In this document: positions 25,168-35,057 of the stretch, in pieces
How positions within the stretch are numbered: the stretch's first letter is position 1
Layout: the number at the start of each line of letters is the position of its first letter
DNA from: Bradyrhizobium sp. CCBAU 53340
GTDB lineage: Bacteria > Pseudomonadota > Alphaproteobacteria > Rhizobiales > Xanthobacteraceae
Length of the DNA: 64,000 nt
Assembly (NCBI RefSeq): GCF_015291645.1
Contig: NZ_CP030055.1
Coordinates: forward strand, 6,262,001-6,326,000
Reading direction: 5' to 3'
Position numbers and translations under genes: made by a program
The notes under the pieces: model-generated
Told to the model about the DNA's origin: nothing
Databases searched by the model: none
The model's input: the letters and a program-made list of their open reading frames with translations, nothing else

Positions 25168-25974
25168 ATGGATGACAGCGAGACACTCGTTCGCCGCGCG
25201 ACTGAAGCGTTCAATGCGGGCAAGCCGGACGAAGCGCAGCGTCTGTGCGAAAAAGGCCTTGCACGCGCGCCTGCCGATCCGGTGCTGCATCATCTGCTGG
25301 CCGCCGTGTTGTTCTCCAGAGGCGTCCTGGCCCCGGCCCATGCGCATATCGACGTCAGTCTTGCCAAGCGGCCCAACAACGCGCCAACCCGGCTGCTGGC
25401 CGCCCGCATCGCGCGCAGCGAAGGCCAATTCGACGCCGCGCTCGAACATCTCGATGCCGCGATCGCGACCAGCCCGCAGCGTGAGATGTTCATCGAGAAG
25501 GCACGAACGCTCGATATGGCCGGACTGCGAGACCAGGCGCGCGGCGCCTGGCAGGCGATCCTCAAGGTCATCCCTGGTCATCAGGAAGCAACGGCCCGGC
25601 TTGGACGGCTGACGTGGGAGGATGGCGATGCCGCCACCGCCGCAAACCTGCTCGCGCAAGCGGTCGCAGCGAGCGCACCGGCTTCGGTGTGGTTCGATCT
25701 CGGCGTTGCGCGGCAGGATCTGCGCGATCACGCCGGCGCTGCCACCGCCTACCGCAAGGCGCTCGAGATCAAGCCCGATCATGCCGAGGCCGCACTCAAT
25801 CTCGGCATTGCCCTGCAGGAGGGTGGAGACGTCGACGCCGCCATGGGTGCCTTTGCCCAGGCCTATCGCCTGCGTCCACAGCTGTTCGGTTCGATCGCAA
25901 TGGCGCTGACGTCGGCCTCGCACGGCCGTCTATGGCTCGACGAGGACGGGCTGCGGCGCGCTCTAGCGCGTTAG
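25168..25974 (+). CDS. Tetratricopeptide repeat protein
   Basis: A 268-residue cytoplasmic protein made largely of TPR units (AFNAGKPDEAQRLCEKGLARAP, ARSEGQFDAALEHLDAAIATSP, YRKALEIKPDHAEAALNLGIALQEGG), with no signal peptide. It could be a scaffold or the N-terminal part of a larger system, but no partner gene is adjacent. ATG at 25168 is chosen over an in-frame CUG-like or upstream ATG at 25123 because it begins with the TPR-compatible MDDSETLVRR. The last 12 nt overlap the end of the DUF6065-like gene on the other strand. The 294-nt gap before it holds the catabolic cluster's operator region. Confidence 0.8.
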   Translation: MDDSETLVRRATEAFNAGKPDEAQRLCEKGLARAPADPVLHHLLAAVLFSRGVLAPAHAHIDVSLAKRPNNAPTRLLAARIARSEGQFDAALEHLDAAIATSPQREMFIEKARTLDMAGLRDQARGAWQAILKVIPGHQEATARLGRLTWEDGDAATAANLLAQAVAASAPASVWFDLGVARQDLRDHAGAATAYRKALEIKPDHAEAALNLGIALQEGGDVDAAMGAFAQAYRLRPQLFGSIAMALTSASHGRLWLDEDGLRRALAR

Positions 25975-26703
25975 CCGGCCACGTTTCGCGCGAAACTGCT
26001 TGCGGTAGACATTGGGCGCAGCCAGAACGTCGGCGACGACCTTCGCGTAGGATTGCCGGTGCGCCTCGTCGAAGGGCTCGAACACCAGCTCGGGCGCCTG
26101 CCGCGGAACGGCAAAGCATTGCGCAATCGGCGTGCCCTTTTCCAGGACACCAGAGAATTCAGGCTTGATCCAAACGGCCGGAAAATTGATGCCGCCATCG
26201 TGGAAGCGGTCGGCGTCGACCAGACCCGACACGAGGCGGAACGGCAGATCATCCCGGTTGACGGGATGCGTTGCGAACAGCGACCAGCCGGGCTCGAGCT
26301 CGATGGTCCAGAAGCTGTTGAACTTGATAGCGGAGCGTCCGTTCGCGAAAGGCGCAGCAGCAAACTGCGCGGCGGGATGGAAGCTCAGAGGCGCACGCGG
26401 ATGCCCCGCCGTTTCAGGCTCGGGGACCTCCCAATCCCACGAAAATTCGCCGGCCTCGATCCTGATGTCGCACGGCAGCGGAATCATGACACCGTAGGCC
26501 ATCGCATCGACGAAGGGCGGGCATTGCTTGACCGTGCGGATGTCCCGGCCGTGGATGTCCGAATGCGCCGTCGCCGGCATGGCCCGCAGCCAGTCTGGCA
26601 GGGCGCTGCGTGCGGGAAACGGCCGCAGCAGATGACCGGCCAGCTTTGGATCGCAACGGAAAATCATGCGCATGGCGAAGTCTCGCGTCTGGATCCGAGT
26701 CAT
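25963..26703 (-). CDS. DUF6065-like uncharacterised protein
   Basis: A 246-residue soluble protein. Segments ARSALPDWLRAMPA, KQCPPFVDAMAYGVMIPLP, FNSFWTIELEPGWSLFATHPVNR, LVDADRFHDGGINFPAVW and EKGTPIAQCFAVPR correspond to the pattern I associate with the DUF6065 family, found scattered in bacteria and phages; the fold looks all-beta and the function is unknown. Start could also be the internal ATG at 26673. It overlaps the convergent TPR gene by 12 nt at the 3' end and lies downstream of the glpV terminator. Confidence 0.6.
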   Translation of the reverse strand: MTRIQTRDFAMRMIFRCDPKLAGHLLRPFPARSALPDWLRAMPATAHSDIHGRDIRTVKQCPPFVDAMAYGVMIPLPCDIRIEAGEFSWDWEVPEPETAGHPRAPLSFHPAAQFAAAPFANGRSAIKFNSFWTIELEPGWSLFATHPVNRDDLPFRLVSGLVDADRFHDGGINFPAVWIKPEFSGVLEKGTPIAQCFAVPRQAPELVFEPFDEAHRQSYAKVVADVLAAPNVYRKQFRAKRGRLTR

Positions 26704-26767
26704 TCAGAACCGGATTTTGGCCAATTCAGATCACCGCCGCCGATAAGGCAATAGCCAATAAGACAAA

Positions 26768-26789
26768 AGGCCGGGATTGCTCCCGGCCT
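26768..26789 (-). terminator. Terminator after the glycerol transporter operon
   Basis: AGGCCGGGA (26768-26776) and TCCCGGCCT (26781-26789) form a 9-bp stem with a 4-nt loop; on the minus strand the stem is followed by TTTTGTCTTATT. It lies 53 nt after the glpV stop. Confidence 0.85.
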
Positions 26790-26841
26790 CCTGCTCTCAT
26801 GAACGGACGGGACGAGCCCGCCCATCATGATGTCTCGCGAA

Positions 26842-28623
26842 TTACTTCGCTTCGGCGCGCTTCGGCGGCGACGCCGGCCACGACTTGATCAGCGTGTCGT
26901 AGTCGACGGTTTCGCCCTTCGGCTTCTCGTTCGCCAGCTTGCGCTGGGGAGCGATGTTGCCGTCCTTGGCCGACTTGTCGTACCAGAATTCGGCCGTCTT
27001 CTTCGGGTTGAGCTTCGGACCGCAGGCACCCTGCACGCCCGACTTCTCGAGACGCTCCATGACCGAGTCCTGAGCGGCTGCCAGCGCATCCATCGCCGCC
27101 TGCGGCGTCTTCGCACCGGACGACGCATCGCCGATGTTCTGCCACCAGAGCTGAGCAAGCTTCGGATAGTCAGGCACGTTGTTGCCGGTCGGGGTCCACT
27201 GCACGCGCGCGGGCGAGCGGTAGAACTCGATCAGACCGCCGAGCTTCGGCGCGCGTTCCGTGAAGGACTTGTCCCAGATGTCGGATTCACGGATGAAGGT
27301 CAGACCGACATGGCTCTTCTTCAAGCTGACCGTCTTGGAGACGATGAACTGGAGATAGAGCCAAGCCGCCTTGCGGCGATCGACCGGGGTCGACTTCAGC
27401 AAGGTCGCCGATCCCACGTCCTGGTAGCCGAGCTTCATGCCGTCCTTCCAGTACGAGCCGTGAGGCGACGGAGCCATACGCCACTTCGGCGTACCGTCCG
27501 CGTTCATCACGGGCAGACCGGGCTTCACCATGTCGGCGGTGAAGGCGGTGTACCAGAAGATCTGCTGGGCGATGTTACCCTGCGACGGAACCGGACCGGA
27601 CTCCGAGAAGGTCATGCCCTGTGCCTGCGGCGGAGCATACTTCTTCATCCAGTCGAGATACTTCACGATCGAGTAGACCGCCGCCGGACCATTGACGTCG
27701 CCGCCGCGCTCGACGCTCGAGCCGACGGGACGGCAGCCTTCCATGCGGATGCCCCATTCGTCGACCGGCAGACCGTTCGGAATGCCCTTGTCGCCGTTGC
27801 CGGCCATCGACAGCCAGGCGTCGGTGAAACGCCAACCGAGCGACGGATCCTTCTTGCCGTAATCCATGTGACCATAGACACGGGTGCCGTTGATTTCCTT
27901 GATATCGTTGGTGAAGAACTCAGCGATATCCTCGTAGGCCGACCAGTTCACGGGAACGCCGAGATCGTAGCCATACTTGGCCTTGAACTTGGCCTTGTAG
28001 TCGGGGTTGGTGAACCAGTCGTACCGGAACCAGTAGAGGTTGGCGAACTGCTGGTCGGGCAGCTGATAGAGGTGACCGTTCGGCGCGGTCGTGAACGACT
28101 TACCGATGAAGTCGTTGACGTCAAGCATCGGGTCGGTGACGTCCTTACCGTCCTTCGCCATCCAGTCGGTCAGGTCGACGGCCTGGCCATAGCGGAAGTG
28201 CGTTCCGATGAAGTCGGAGTCGTTGATCCAGCCGTCATAGACGTTCTTGCCGGACTGCATCTGGGTCTGGATCTTTTCGACGACGTCACCTTCCTGGATG
28301 ATGTCGTGCTTGACCTTGATGCCGGTGATTTCCTCGAACGCCTTGGCGAGCGTACGGGATTCATATTCGTGGGTGGTCAGCGTCTCGGAGACGACGTTGA
28401 TCTCCATGCCCTTGAAGGGTTCAGCGGCCTTGATGAACCACTGCATTTCCTTCAGTGCGTCGTCCTTCGACAGGGTCGACGGCTGGAATTCGCTGTCGAT
28501 CCACTTCTTGGCGGCGGCTTCGTCCGCGCGCGCCGGCGCGGCGATCGTCACTGAGGCCGCAATCAGCGCGACCGCGCTGGTCATGGTCAGAAGACTGTCC
28601 TTGGTCGTTCGCAAGTGTCGCAT
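26842..28623 (-). CDS. glpV: Glycerol ABC transporter substrate-binding protein
   Basis: The periplasmic receptor of the GlpSTPQUV glycerol importer described in Rhizobium. The 593-residue length is typical and larger than most binding proteins. A signal peptide (about 1-33, MTSAVALIAASVTIAAPARA) precedes the type II binding-protein fold; the motif FKGMEINVVSETLTTHEYES and EITGIKVKHDIIQEGDVVEK open the mature domain. A strong ribosome site (CGGAGGAAA) lies upstream. Last gene of the operon, 76 nt after glpU, with a small hairpin in the gap that may favour its higher expression. Confidence 0.92.
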   Translation of the reverse strand: MRHLRTTKDSLLTMTSAVALIAASVTIAAPARADEAAAKKWIDSEFQPSTLSKDDALKEMQWFIKAAEPFKGMEINVVSETLTTHEYESRTLAKAFEEITGIKVKHDIIQEGDVVEKIQTQMQSGKNVYDGWINDSDFIGTHFRYGQAVDLTDWMAKDGKDVTDPMLDVNDFIGKSFTTAPNGHLYQLPDQQFANLYWFRYDWFTNPDYKAKFKAKYGYDLGVPVNWSAYEDIAEFFTNDIKEINGTRVYGHMDYGKKDPSLGWRFTDAWLSMAGNGDKGIPNGLPVDEWGIRMEGCRPVGSSVERGGDVNGPAAVYSIVKYLDWMKKYAPPQAQGMTFSESGPVPSQGNIAQQIFWYTAFTADMVKPGLPVMNADGTPKWRMAPSPHGSYWKDGMKLGYQDVGSATLLKSTPVDRRKAAWLYLQFIVSKTVSLKKSHVGLTFIRESDIWDKSFTERAPKLGGLIEFYRSPARVQWTPTGNNVPDYPKLAQLWWQNIGDASSGAKTPQAAMDALAAAQDSVMERLEKSGVQGACGPKLNPKKTAEFWYDKSAKDGNIAPQRKLANEKPKGETVDYDTLIKSWPASPPKRAEAK

Positions 28624-28656
28624 CTAATTTCCTCCGGTTGCAGCGACAAACTAAAA

Positions 28657-28680
28657 TCCAGGCCCGGGTAGACCCCGGAT
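28657..28680 (-). other. Hairpin in the glpU-glpV gap
   Basis: On the minus strand CCGGG-GTCTA-CCCGG can form a short GC stem just after glpU and before glpV. Such intercistronic hairpins before a binding-protein gene can stabilise that part of the mRNA or partly terminate; there is no T run. Confidence 0.3.
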
Positions 28681-28699
28681 CTGCTCTTTCTCGCCTGGC

Positions 28700-29029
28700 T
28701 CAGACGGTGCGAAAAATCACCGCGCCTGAGACAAGCGAAATCACGGTTGCGAGCCACAGGCTCGTAATCTCAAACCCCTCCTCTCCGATCGGAATCGTCG
28801 CGATCGGGTCAGTGCCGACCAGACCGATCCACACCAGGTGGATCACGGCGGCCACGATCAGCGAGATGAACAGCCGGTCGCCGCGCGTCGTCGGGATGCG
28901 CAGAATCCCGACACGCTCGGCCTCGGGATAGGTGGCGGCGAGCCAGGTCATCACGGCCAGGGTGCAAGCCAGCGCCGCAAAGAAGATCGCGGTCGGCAGC
29001 GTCCAGGCCATCCATGCAATGGATTCCAT
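28700..29029 (-). CDS. glpU: DUF2160 small membrane protein of the glycerol transporter
   Basis: A 109-residue protein with three hydrophobic segments (starting MESIAWMAWTLPTAIFFAAL, then RLFISLIVAAVIHLVWIGL and a C-terminal one) and the DUF2160 motif RGDRLFIS between the first and second. It matches GlpU, an accessory membrane component of the rhizobial glycerol ABC transporter whose mechanistic role is not established. GGGGG lies upstream of the start at 29029; an upstream in-frame extension overlaps glpQ and is rejected. Confidence 0.88.
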   Translation of the reverse strand: MESIAWMAWTLPTAIFFAALACTLAVMTWLAATYPEAERVGILRIPTTRGDRLFISLIVAAVIHLVWIGLVGTDPIATIPIGEEGFEITSLWLATVISLVSGAVIFRTV

Positions 29030-29039
29030 CGTTGCCCCC

Positions 29040-29846
29040 TTACACCCGGCCGAGCGCGAAGCCGCGCGCAATGTAGTTGCGGACGAACCAGATCACGAGC
29101 GCGCCCGGAATGATGGTGAGCACCCCGGCCGCCGCCAGCAGGCCCCAATCCATGCCGGCCGCCGATACCGTGCGCGTCATCACTGCGGCAATCGGCTTGG
29201 CGTTGACCGATGTCAGCGTGCGCGCCAGCAGCAATTCGACCCACGAGAACATGAAGCAGAAGAAGGCGGCGACGCCGATACCGCTTGCAATCAGCGGCAC
29301 CAGGATCCGGACGAAGAAGCGCGGGAAGGAATAGCCGTCGAGGAAGGCGGTCTCGTCGATTTCGCGTGGCACGCCGGAGACGAAGCCTTCCAGGATCCAC
29401 ACCGCCAGCGGCACGTTGAAGATGCAGTGCGCCAGCGCGACCGCCCAGGGCGTATCGAACAGGCCGATCGCCGAATAGAGGTTGAAGAACGGCAGCGCAT
29501 AGACCGCCGCCGGCGCCATGCGGTTCGACAGCAGCCAGAAGAACAGATGCTTGTCGCCGAGAAAGCGATAGCGCGAGAATGCGTAGGCCGCAGGCAACGC
29601 CACCGAGATCGAGATCAGGGTGTTGATAACGACGTATTCCAGCGAGTTGATGTAGCCGGAGTACCAGCTCTCGTCGGTGAAGATGCGCTTGTAGTGCTGC
29701 AACGTCGGCGCATGCGGCCACAGGGTCATCGTCGAGACGATCTCGCCGTTGGTCTTGAAGCTCATGTTGACGAGCCAGTAGATCGGCAACAGCAGGAAGA
29801 TCAGGAACAGCCCCATGACGAGGCGGCGGCCGGGGATCGAATGCAT
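29040..29846 (-). CDS. glpQ: Glycerol ABC transporter permease (MalG-like)
   Basis: A 268-residue inner-membrane permease with six predicted helices and the EAA loop EIDETAFLDGYSFPRFFVRI contacting the ATPases. Its start overlaps the glpP stop by one base (TGATG), giving coupled translation and likely 1:1 stoichiometry. Paired with GlpP it forms the channel for glycerol entry. Confidence 0.93.
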   Translation of the reverse strand: MHSIPGRRLVMGLFLIFLLLPIYWLVNMSFKTNGEIVSTMTLWPHAPTLQHYKRIFTDESWYSGYINSLEYVVINTLISISVALPAAYAFSRYRFLGDKHLFFWLLSNRMAPAAVYALPFFNLYSAIGLFDTPWAVALAHCIFNVPLAVWILEGFVSGVPREIDETAFLDGYSFPRFFVRILVPLIASGIGVAAFFCFMFSWVELLLARTLTSVNAKPIAAVMTRTVSAAGMDWGLLAAAGVLTIIPGALVIWFVRNYIARGFALGRV

Positions 29847-30820
29847 CAGGCCACTCCTTCCTTCGGCTTGAGCGCGGGCGCGGGCTGGAGCACGCCTGCA
29901 GGCTTGGGCTCCGCCGCCGGCTCCTTCTCCGTCTGTGCCTTACGCTCGACGCCTGCATTGGTCATGACGGTGTAGAAGATCCAGCAGACGATCAGGATGA
30001 TCAGGTTGTAGACCAGCGAAAGCGCGGCGGCCTTGCCGAGGTCGAACTGGCCGAGCGCGATCTTGACGAGCTCGATCGACACGAAGGTGGTCGAGTTGCC
30101 GGGCCCGCCGCCGGTGACGACGAACGGCTCGGTATAGATCATGAAACTGTCCATGAAGCGCAGCAGCACCGCGATCAAGAGCACGCGGTTCATCTTCGGC
30201 AGCTGGATCGCCTTGAACACGGCCCAGCGCGAGGCGCCGTCGATCTGGGCGGCCTGGTAATAGGCCTCGGGGATCGACTTCAGGCCGGCATAGCAGAGCA
30301 GTGCGACGAGGCTGGTCCAGTGCCAGACGTCCATCACGATGACGGTGACCCAGGCGTCGATGTCGTTGGAGACGTAGTTATAGTCGAGCCCGATGTGGTT
30401 GAGGACATAGCCGAGCAGGCCGATGTCGGGCCGGCCGAAGATCTGCCAGATCGTGCCGACCACGTTCCACGGAATCAGCAGCGGCAGCGCGAGGGTGACG
30501 AGACAGGCGGCGACTGTCCAGCCCTGCCGCGGCATCGACAGCGCGACGACGATGCCGAGCGGCACCTCGATTGCAAGGATCACCAGCGAGAAGAACAGAT
30601 TGCGGCCGAGCGAGGCCAGGAAGCGGCTGCCGAGATCGGTCGAGGGATCGAGCAATTCCTTGAACCAGCCGACGCCGTTCCAGAAGAACTGGTTGTTGCC
30701 GAAGGTGTCCTGCATCGAATAGTTCACCACCGTCATCAGCGGCAGCACTGCCGAGAAGGCGACGACCAGGAACACCGGCAGCACCAGGAGCCAGGCTTTT
30801 TGATTGACGGTCTTGTCCAT
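29846..30820 (-). CDS. glpP: Glycerol ABC transporter permease (MalF-like)
   Basis: A 324-residue permease beginning MDKTVNQKAWLLVLPVFL, with six helices and EAA loop EAYYQAAQIDGASRWAVFKA. The C-terminal ~35 residues are a soluble Pro/Ala/Lys-rich tail (EKEPAAEPKPAGVLQPAPA) that is not part of the fold. The start overlaps the glpT stop by one base. An in-frame extension upstream to 31378 lies wholly within glpT and is rejected. Confidence 0.93.
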   Translation of the reverse strand: MDKTVNQKAWLLVLPVFLVVAFSAVLPLMTVVNYSMQDTFGNNQFFWNGVGWFKELLDPSTDLGSRFLASLGRNLFFSLVILAIEVPLGIVVALSMPRQGWTVAACLVTLALPLLIPWNVVGTIWQIFGRPDIGLLGYVLNHIGLDYNYVSNDIDAWVTVIVMDVWHWTSLVALLCYAGLKSIPEAYYQAAQIDGASRWAVFKAIQLPKMNRVLLIAVLLRFMDSFMIYTEPFVVTGGGPGNSTTFVSIELVKIALGQFDLGKAAALSLVYNLIILIVCWIFYTVMTNAGVERKAQTEKEPAAEPKPAGVLQPAPALKPKEGVA

Positions 30821-31905
30821 CAGGCGGCTCCTTCCACCAGAAGGCTGTCGGCATAGACGTGGATGTGTGCCGGATCGAATTTCAGACCGGCGTTGCCGTC
30901 GGCGCCGGTAAAGCCTGCGGGCGCGCGCGCCGCGAGCTTGGCCTCGCCGAGCCGCGCACGCGCAAAGCGGATGCGGCCGAGATCGTCGATGCGCTCGATC
31001 TTGGCGGTGAGCAGGCCGGGTCCGGGCGCGACGACCTCGACGAATTCCGGGCGCACGCCGATCTCGATCTTGGCGTTGGCCGGAAGGTTGTCGTAAGCGC
31101 GGTTGAGCCCAATGACATGGCCGCCAATCCGCGCCTCGCGCCCCTTCACGTCGGCCGGCAGGATATTCATGCCGGGCGAGCCGATGAAATAACCGACGAA
31201 GGTGTGGGCGGGCTTGTCGAACAGCTCGGCCGGCGTGCCGCTCTGCACCACCCGGCCATCGTGCATGACGACGACGGTGTCGGCGAAGGTCAGCGCCTCG
31301 GTCTGGTCGTGGGTGACGTAGATCATCGTGAGGTCGAGTTCGCGATGCAGCGCCTTCAGCTTGGAACGGAGCTGCCATTTCAATTCAGGGTCGATCACCG
31401 TCAGCGGCTCGTCGAACAGCACGGCGGCGACGTCGGAGCGGACCAAGCCGCGGCCGAGCGAGATCTTCTGCTTGGCATCGGCCGTGAGCCGCGTCGCCTT
31501 GCGGTTCAGATAGGGCTCGAGGTCGAGCAGGCGGCCGATCTCGGCGACGCGCTTGTCGATCTCGGCCTTCGGCATGCCGCGGTTCTTCAACGGAAACGCC
31601 AGGTTCTGCCCCACCGTCATGGTGTCGTAGATCACCGGAAACTGGAACACCTGGGCGATGTTGCGCTTCTGGGTTGACAGCGGTGTGATGTCCACCCCGT
31701 CGAACATGATCTTCCCACGCGACGGCGTGATGATGCCCGAGATGACGTTGAGCAGCGTGGTCTTACCGCAGCCGCTTGGGCCGAGCAGCGCATAGGCGCC
31801 GCCCTGCCGCCAGGTCATGGTCACGGGCTTCAGCGCAAAGGTTTCCTGGGGCGCATCATTGCCGCCGTAGGAATGGGCGAGATCGACGAGGTCAATGCGG
31901 GCCAT
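30820..31905 (-). CDS. glpT: Glycerol ABC transporter ATPase 2
   Basis: A 361-residue ATPase of the MalK/UgpC type: Walker A GPSGCGKTTLL, a signature region in which the usual LSGGQ is degenerate (LTADAKQKISLGRGL), Walker B VAAVLFDEPLTVID and switch His in IYVTHDQTEAL, then a C-terminal TOBE domain. The altered signature is seen in this gene and suggests an asymmetric pair with GlpS, which has a canonical LSGGQ. AAGGGGAAA precedes the start. Energises glycerol import with GlpS. Confidence 0.92.
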   Translation of the reverse strand: MARIDLVDLAHSYGGNDAPQETFALKPVTMTWRQGGAYALLGPSGCGKTTLLNVISGIITPSRGKIMFDGVDITPLSTQKRNIAQVFQFPVIYDTMTVGQNLAFPLKNRGMPKAEIDKRVAEIGRLLDLEPYLNRKATRLTADAKQKISLGRGLVRSDVAAVLFDEPLTVIDPELKWQLRSKLKALHRELDLTMIYVTHDQTEALTFADTVVVMHDGRVVQSGTPAELFDKPAHTFVGYFIGSPGMNILPADVKGREARIGGHVIGLNRAYDNLPANAKIEIGVRPEFVEVVAPGPGLLTAKIERIDDLGRIRFARARLGEAKLAARAPAGFTGADGNAGLKFDPAHIHVYADSLLVEGAA

Positions 31906-31919
31906 ATCGCATTTCCCCT

Positions 31920-32992
<1,073 letters not shown>

Positions 32993-32996
<4 letters not shown>

Positions 32997-34543
32997 GAGC
33001 GTCCTCCTGCTTCCAGCAGCGGACTTTGCGACACGGCGTGGGTGCTGATCCAGTCGTCCAGGGCGGCAATTTCACCGGCAGATAGTCGCAGACCGAGCTT
33101 GGAGCGGCGCCAGACGATATCCTCAGCGGTCACCGCCCATTCGTTGGTCATCAGATAGCGAACCTCACGTTCGGTCAGAGTTGCGCCAAAGGCCTGGCCG
33201 AGATCGGCGGCCGACTTTGCGTCACCGAGCAGCTTGATGGCACGGGTGCCATAGGCGCGCGCGAGGCGCCGCGCATGCTCATGGGTCAGGAAAGGATAGC
33301 CGCGCTGGAGTTCGGCGATCAAACCATCGACGGCCGACACATCCATGTCGCCACCGGGCAGCGGCCATTTGCCGGTCCAGCCTTCGCGCGCCTTCGCGCT
33401 GCGAAGATAAGGTGCGAGCCGTTCCAGCGCCTCTTCGGCGAGCCGGCGATAGGTCGTGATCTTGCCGCCATAGATCGAGAGCAGCGGCACCCCGCCGGGG
33501 GTGTCGAGTTCGAAAACATAATCGCGGGTCGCGGCCTTGGCTTCGCTGGCGCCGTCGTCATAGAGCGGCCGCACGCCGGAATAGGTCCAGACCACGTCCT
33601 CTGATGTCACCGGCTTGGCGAGATATTCGCTAGCGGCCGCACAGAGATATTGGATCTCCTCGGCCGTCGCCTTCACCTTGGAAGGATCGCCGTCATAGTC
33701 GCGGTCGGTGGTGCCGATCAGCGTGAAATCATCCTGATAGGGGATGACGAAGATGATGCGGCCGTCGGCGTTCTGGAACATGTAGGCGCGATCGTGATCG
33801 TAGAGCTTCTTGACCACGATGTGCGAGCCCTGCACCAGCCGCACCTTTGCCTTGGCGTTGACGCCGGCACCGCGCCCGAGCACGTCCTCGACCCAGGGGC
33901 CGCCGGCATTGACCAGCGCACGGGCCTGAATCTGCGAGCGCGCGCCGGTCAGCGTGTCGATCATGCTGACGGTCCAGACACCATCGGACTGCGTGATGTC
34001 CGTCGCGCGGGTGCGAGTGCGGATCTCGGCACCCTTGTCGGCCGCATCACGCGCATTGAGCACGACCAGGCGGGCGTCATCGACGAAACAGTCGGAATAT
34101 TCGAACGCGCGGCTGTAGCGATTCGGGATCAACGGACGGCCGACCTCGTCGCGCCGCAAATCGACGGAGCGCGTCGCCGGCAACAGATGACGGCCGCCGA
34201 TGTGATCGTAGAGGAAGAGGCCGAGGCGCAGCAGCCAGGCCGGGCGCAGGCCGGCGTGATGCGGCAAAACGAAACGCAGGGGACGGATGATGTGGGGCGC
34301 GATGCCCCAGAGGATCTCACGCTCGATCAGGGCCTCGCGGACCAGGCGGAACTCGTAATATTCGAGATAGCGCAGGCCGCCATGGACCAGCTTGGTCGAC
34401 CAGGACGACGTCCCGCTCGCCAGATCGTTCATTTCGCACAGGAAAACCGTGTTGCCGCGGCCCACAGCATCGCGCGCGATGCCGCAACCGTTAACACCGC
34501 CTCCAATGATGGCGAGGTCGAAAATACGCTCCAACAGACGCAT
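32993..34543 (-). CDS. glpD: Glycerol-3-phosphate dehydrogenase, FAD-dependent
   Basis: Oxidises sn-glycerol 3-phosphate to dihydroxyacetone phosphate at the inner membrane, feeding electrons to quinone. The 516-residue protein opens with the FAD-binding motif IIGGGVNGCGIARDA, followed by SSWSTKLVHGGLRYLE and LVNAGGPWVEDV, IFVIPYQDDFTLIGTTDRDYDG and GKITTYRRLAEEAL, all typical of GlpD. First gene of the glycerol operon; a perfect 22-bp-armed operator-like palindrome set lies just upstream. Glycerol kinase is not in the window and must be encoded elsewhere. Confidence 0.96.
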
Positions 34544-34576
34544 CCCCCGGCGAGCGCCCGTTCAGTCGAGCGCCTA

Positions 34577-34646
34577 CTTTCGTTTTTGATTAGATCACAC
34601 CGAAAAACGAAAGCAAGATGAAAGAGAGACGAAAGGAAGCGAAAGC
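34577..34646. promoter_or_regulatory. Candidate GlpR operator upstream of glpD
   Basis: CTTTCGTTTTT (34577-34587) and AAAAACGAAAG (34603-34613) are a perfect 11-bp inverted repeat with a 15-nt spacer, 34-70 nt upstream of glpD. Two more CGAAAG copies follow at 34630-34635 and 34640-34645. DeoR-family GlpR proteins bind TTTCG/CGAAA-type repeats; binding by the adjacent GlpR is inferred. Confidence 0.6.
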
Positions 34647-34742
34647 GGAACTTTTTCTCCATCAAGGTGGCGCGGAAATCAGCAAGCAGATGGGCGATTT
34701 CCGAGGCATTGGGCACGATTGACCGGCACGCTCGCCCCCTGG

Positions 34743-34780
34743 CTTGAATGGTAGCAACATAGCTACATATACTTTTCAAG
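34743..34780 (+). promoter_or_regulatory. Candidate promoter and operator of the toxin-antitoxin module
   Basis: A sigma-70-like pair TTGAAT (34744-34749) and TATACT (34768-34773) is separated by 18 nt. The spacer holds GTAGC-AACATA-GCTAC (34751-34766), and CTTGAA (34743-34748) with TTCAAG (34775-34780) form an outer inverted repeat, so an antitoxin dimer bound here would block the polymerase. Confidence 0.55.
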
Positions 34781-34805
34781 GGCGCCGCACCCGGGAGCGA
34801 TGACG

Positions 34806-35057
34806 ATGGTAACCACCCTCACCAGCCGAGAATTCAATCAGGACACCGGCGGCGCCAAGAAAGCTGCATCGCAAGGACCTGTCTTCATTACGGATCGCGG
34901 TCGTCCGGCCCATGTGCTGCTGACGATCGAGGATTATCTACGTCTGAGCGGCGGACATATGAGTCTTGCCGAGGCCTTGGCGCAAACGAGTGCGGACTTT
35001 GATTTTGATCCGTCTCGCATATCCGGCGGCGTGTTCAAACCCGCCGACCTCGATTGA
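34806..35057 (+). CDS. Type II antitoxin, Phd/YefM-like
   Basis: An 83-residue protein. The N-terminal part (TLTSREFNQDTGGAKKAASQGPVFITDRGRPAHVLLTIEDYL cut to its gist: Phd/YefM-like DNA-binding fold with the R-E-F-N-Q and GRPAHVLL motifs) is followed by an acidic, flexible C-terminus (DFDFDPSRISGGVFKPADL) of the type that wraps the toxin. Start at 34806 has GGAG 8 nt upstream; the ATG at 34800 is closer. The stop overlaps the toxin start by one base (TGATG). A candidate autoregulatory promoter lies upstream. Confidence 0.85.
   Translation: MVTTLTSREFNQDTGGAKKAASQGPVFITDRGRPAHVLLTIEDYLRLSGGHMSLAEALAQTSADFDFDPSRISGGVFKPADLD

Noticed and set aside
26827..28554. Long antisense frame over glpV
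   Set aside because: Same shadow effect; no recognisable features.
30821..31378. N-terminal extension of the GlpP frame
   Set aside because: Lies entirely inside glpT, and the membrane domain begins at 30820.
35054..35056. TTG start for the toxin one codon upstream
   Set aside because: ATG at 35057 overlaps the antitoxin stop as TGATG, the usual coupling.
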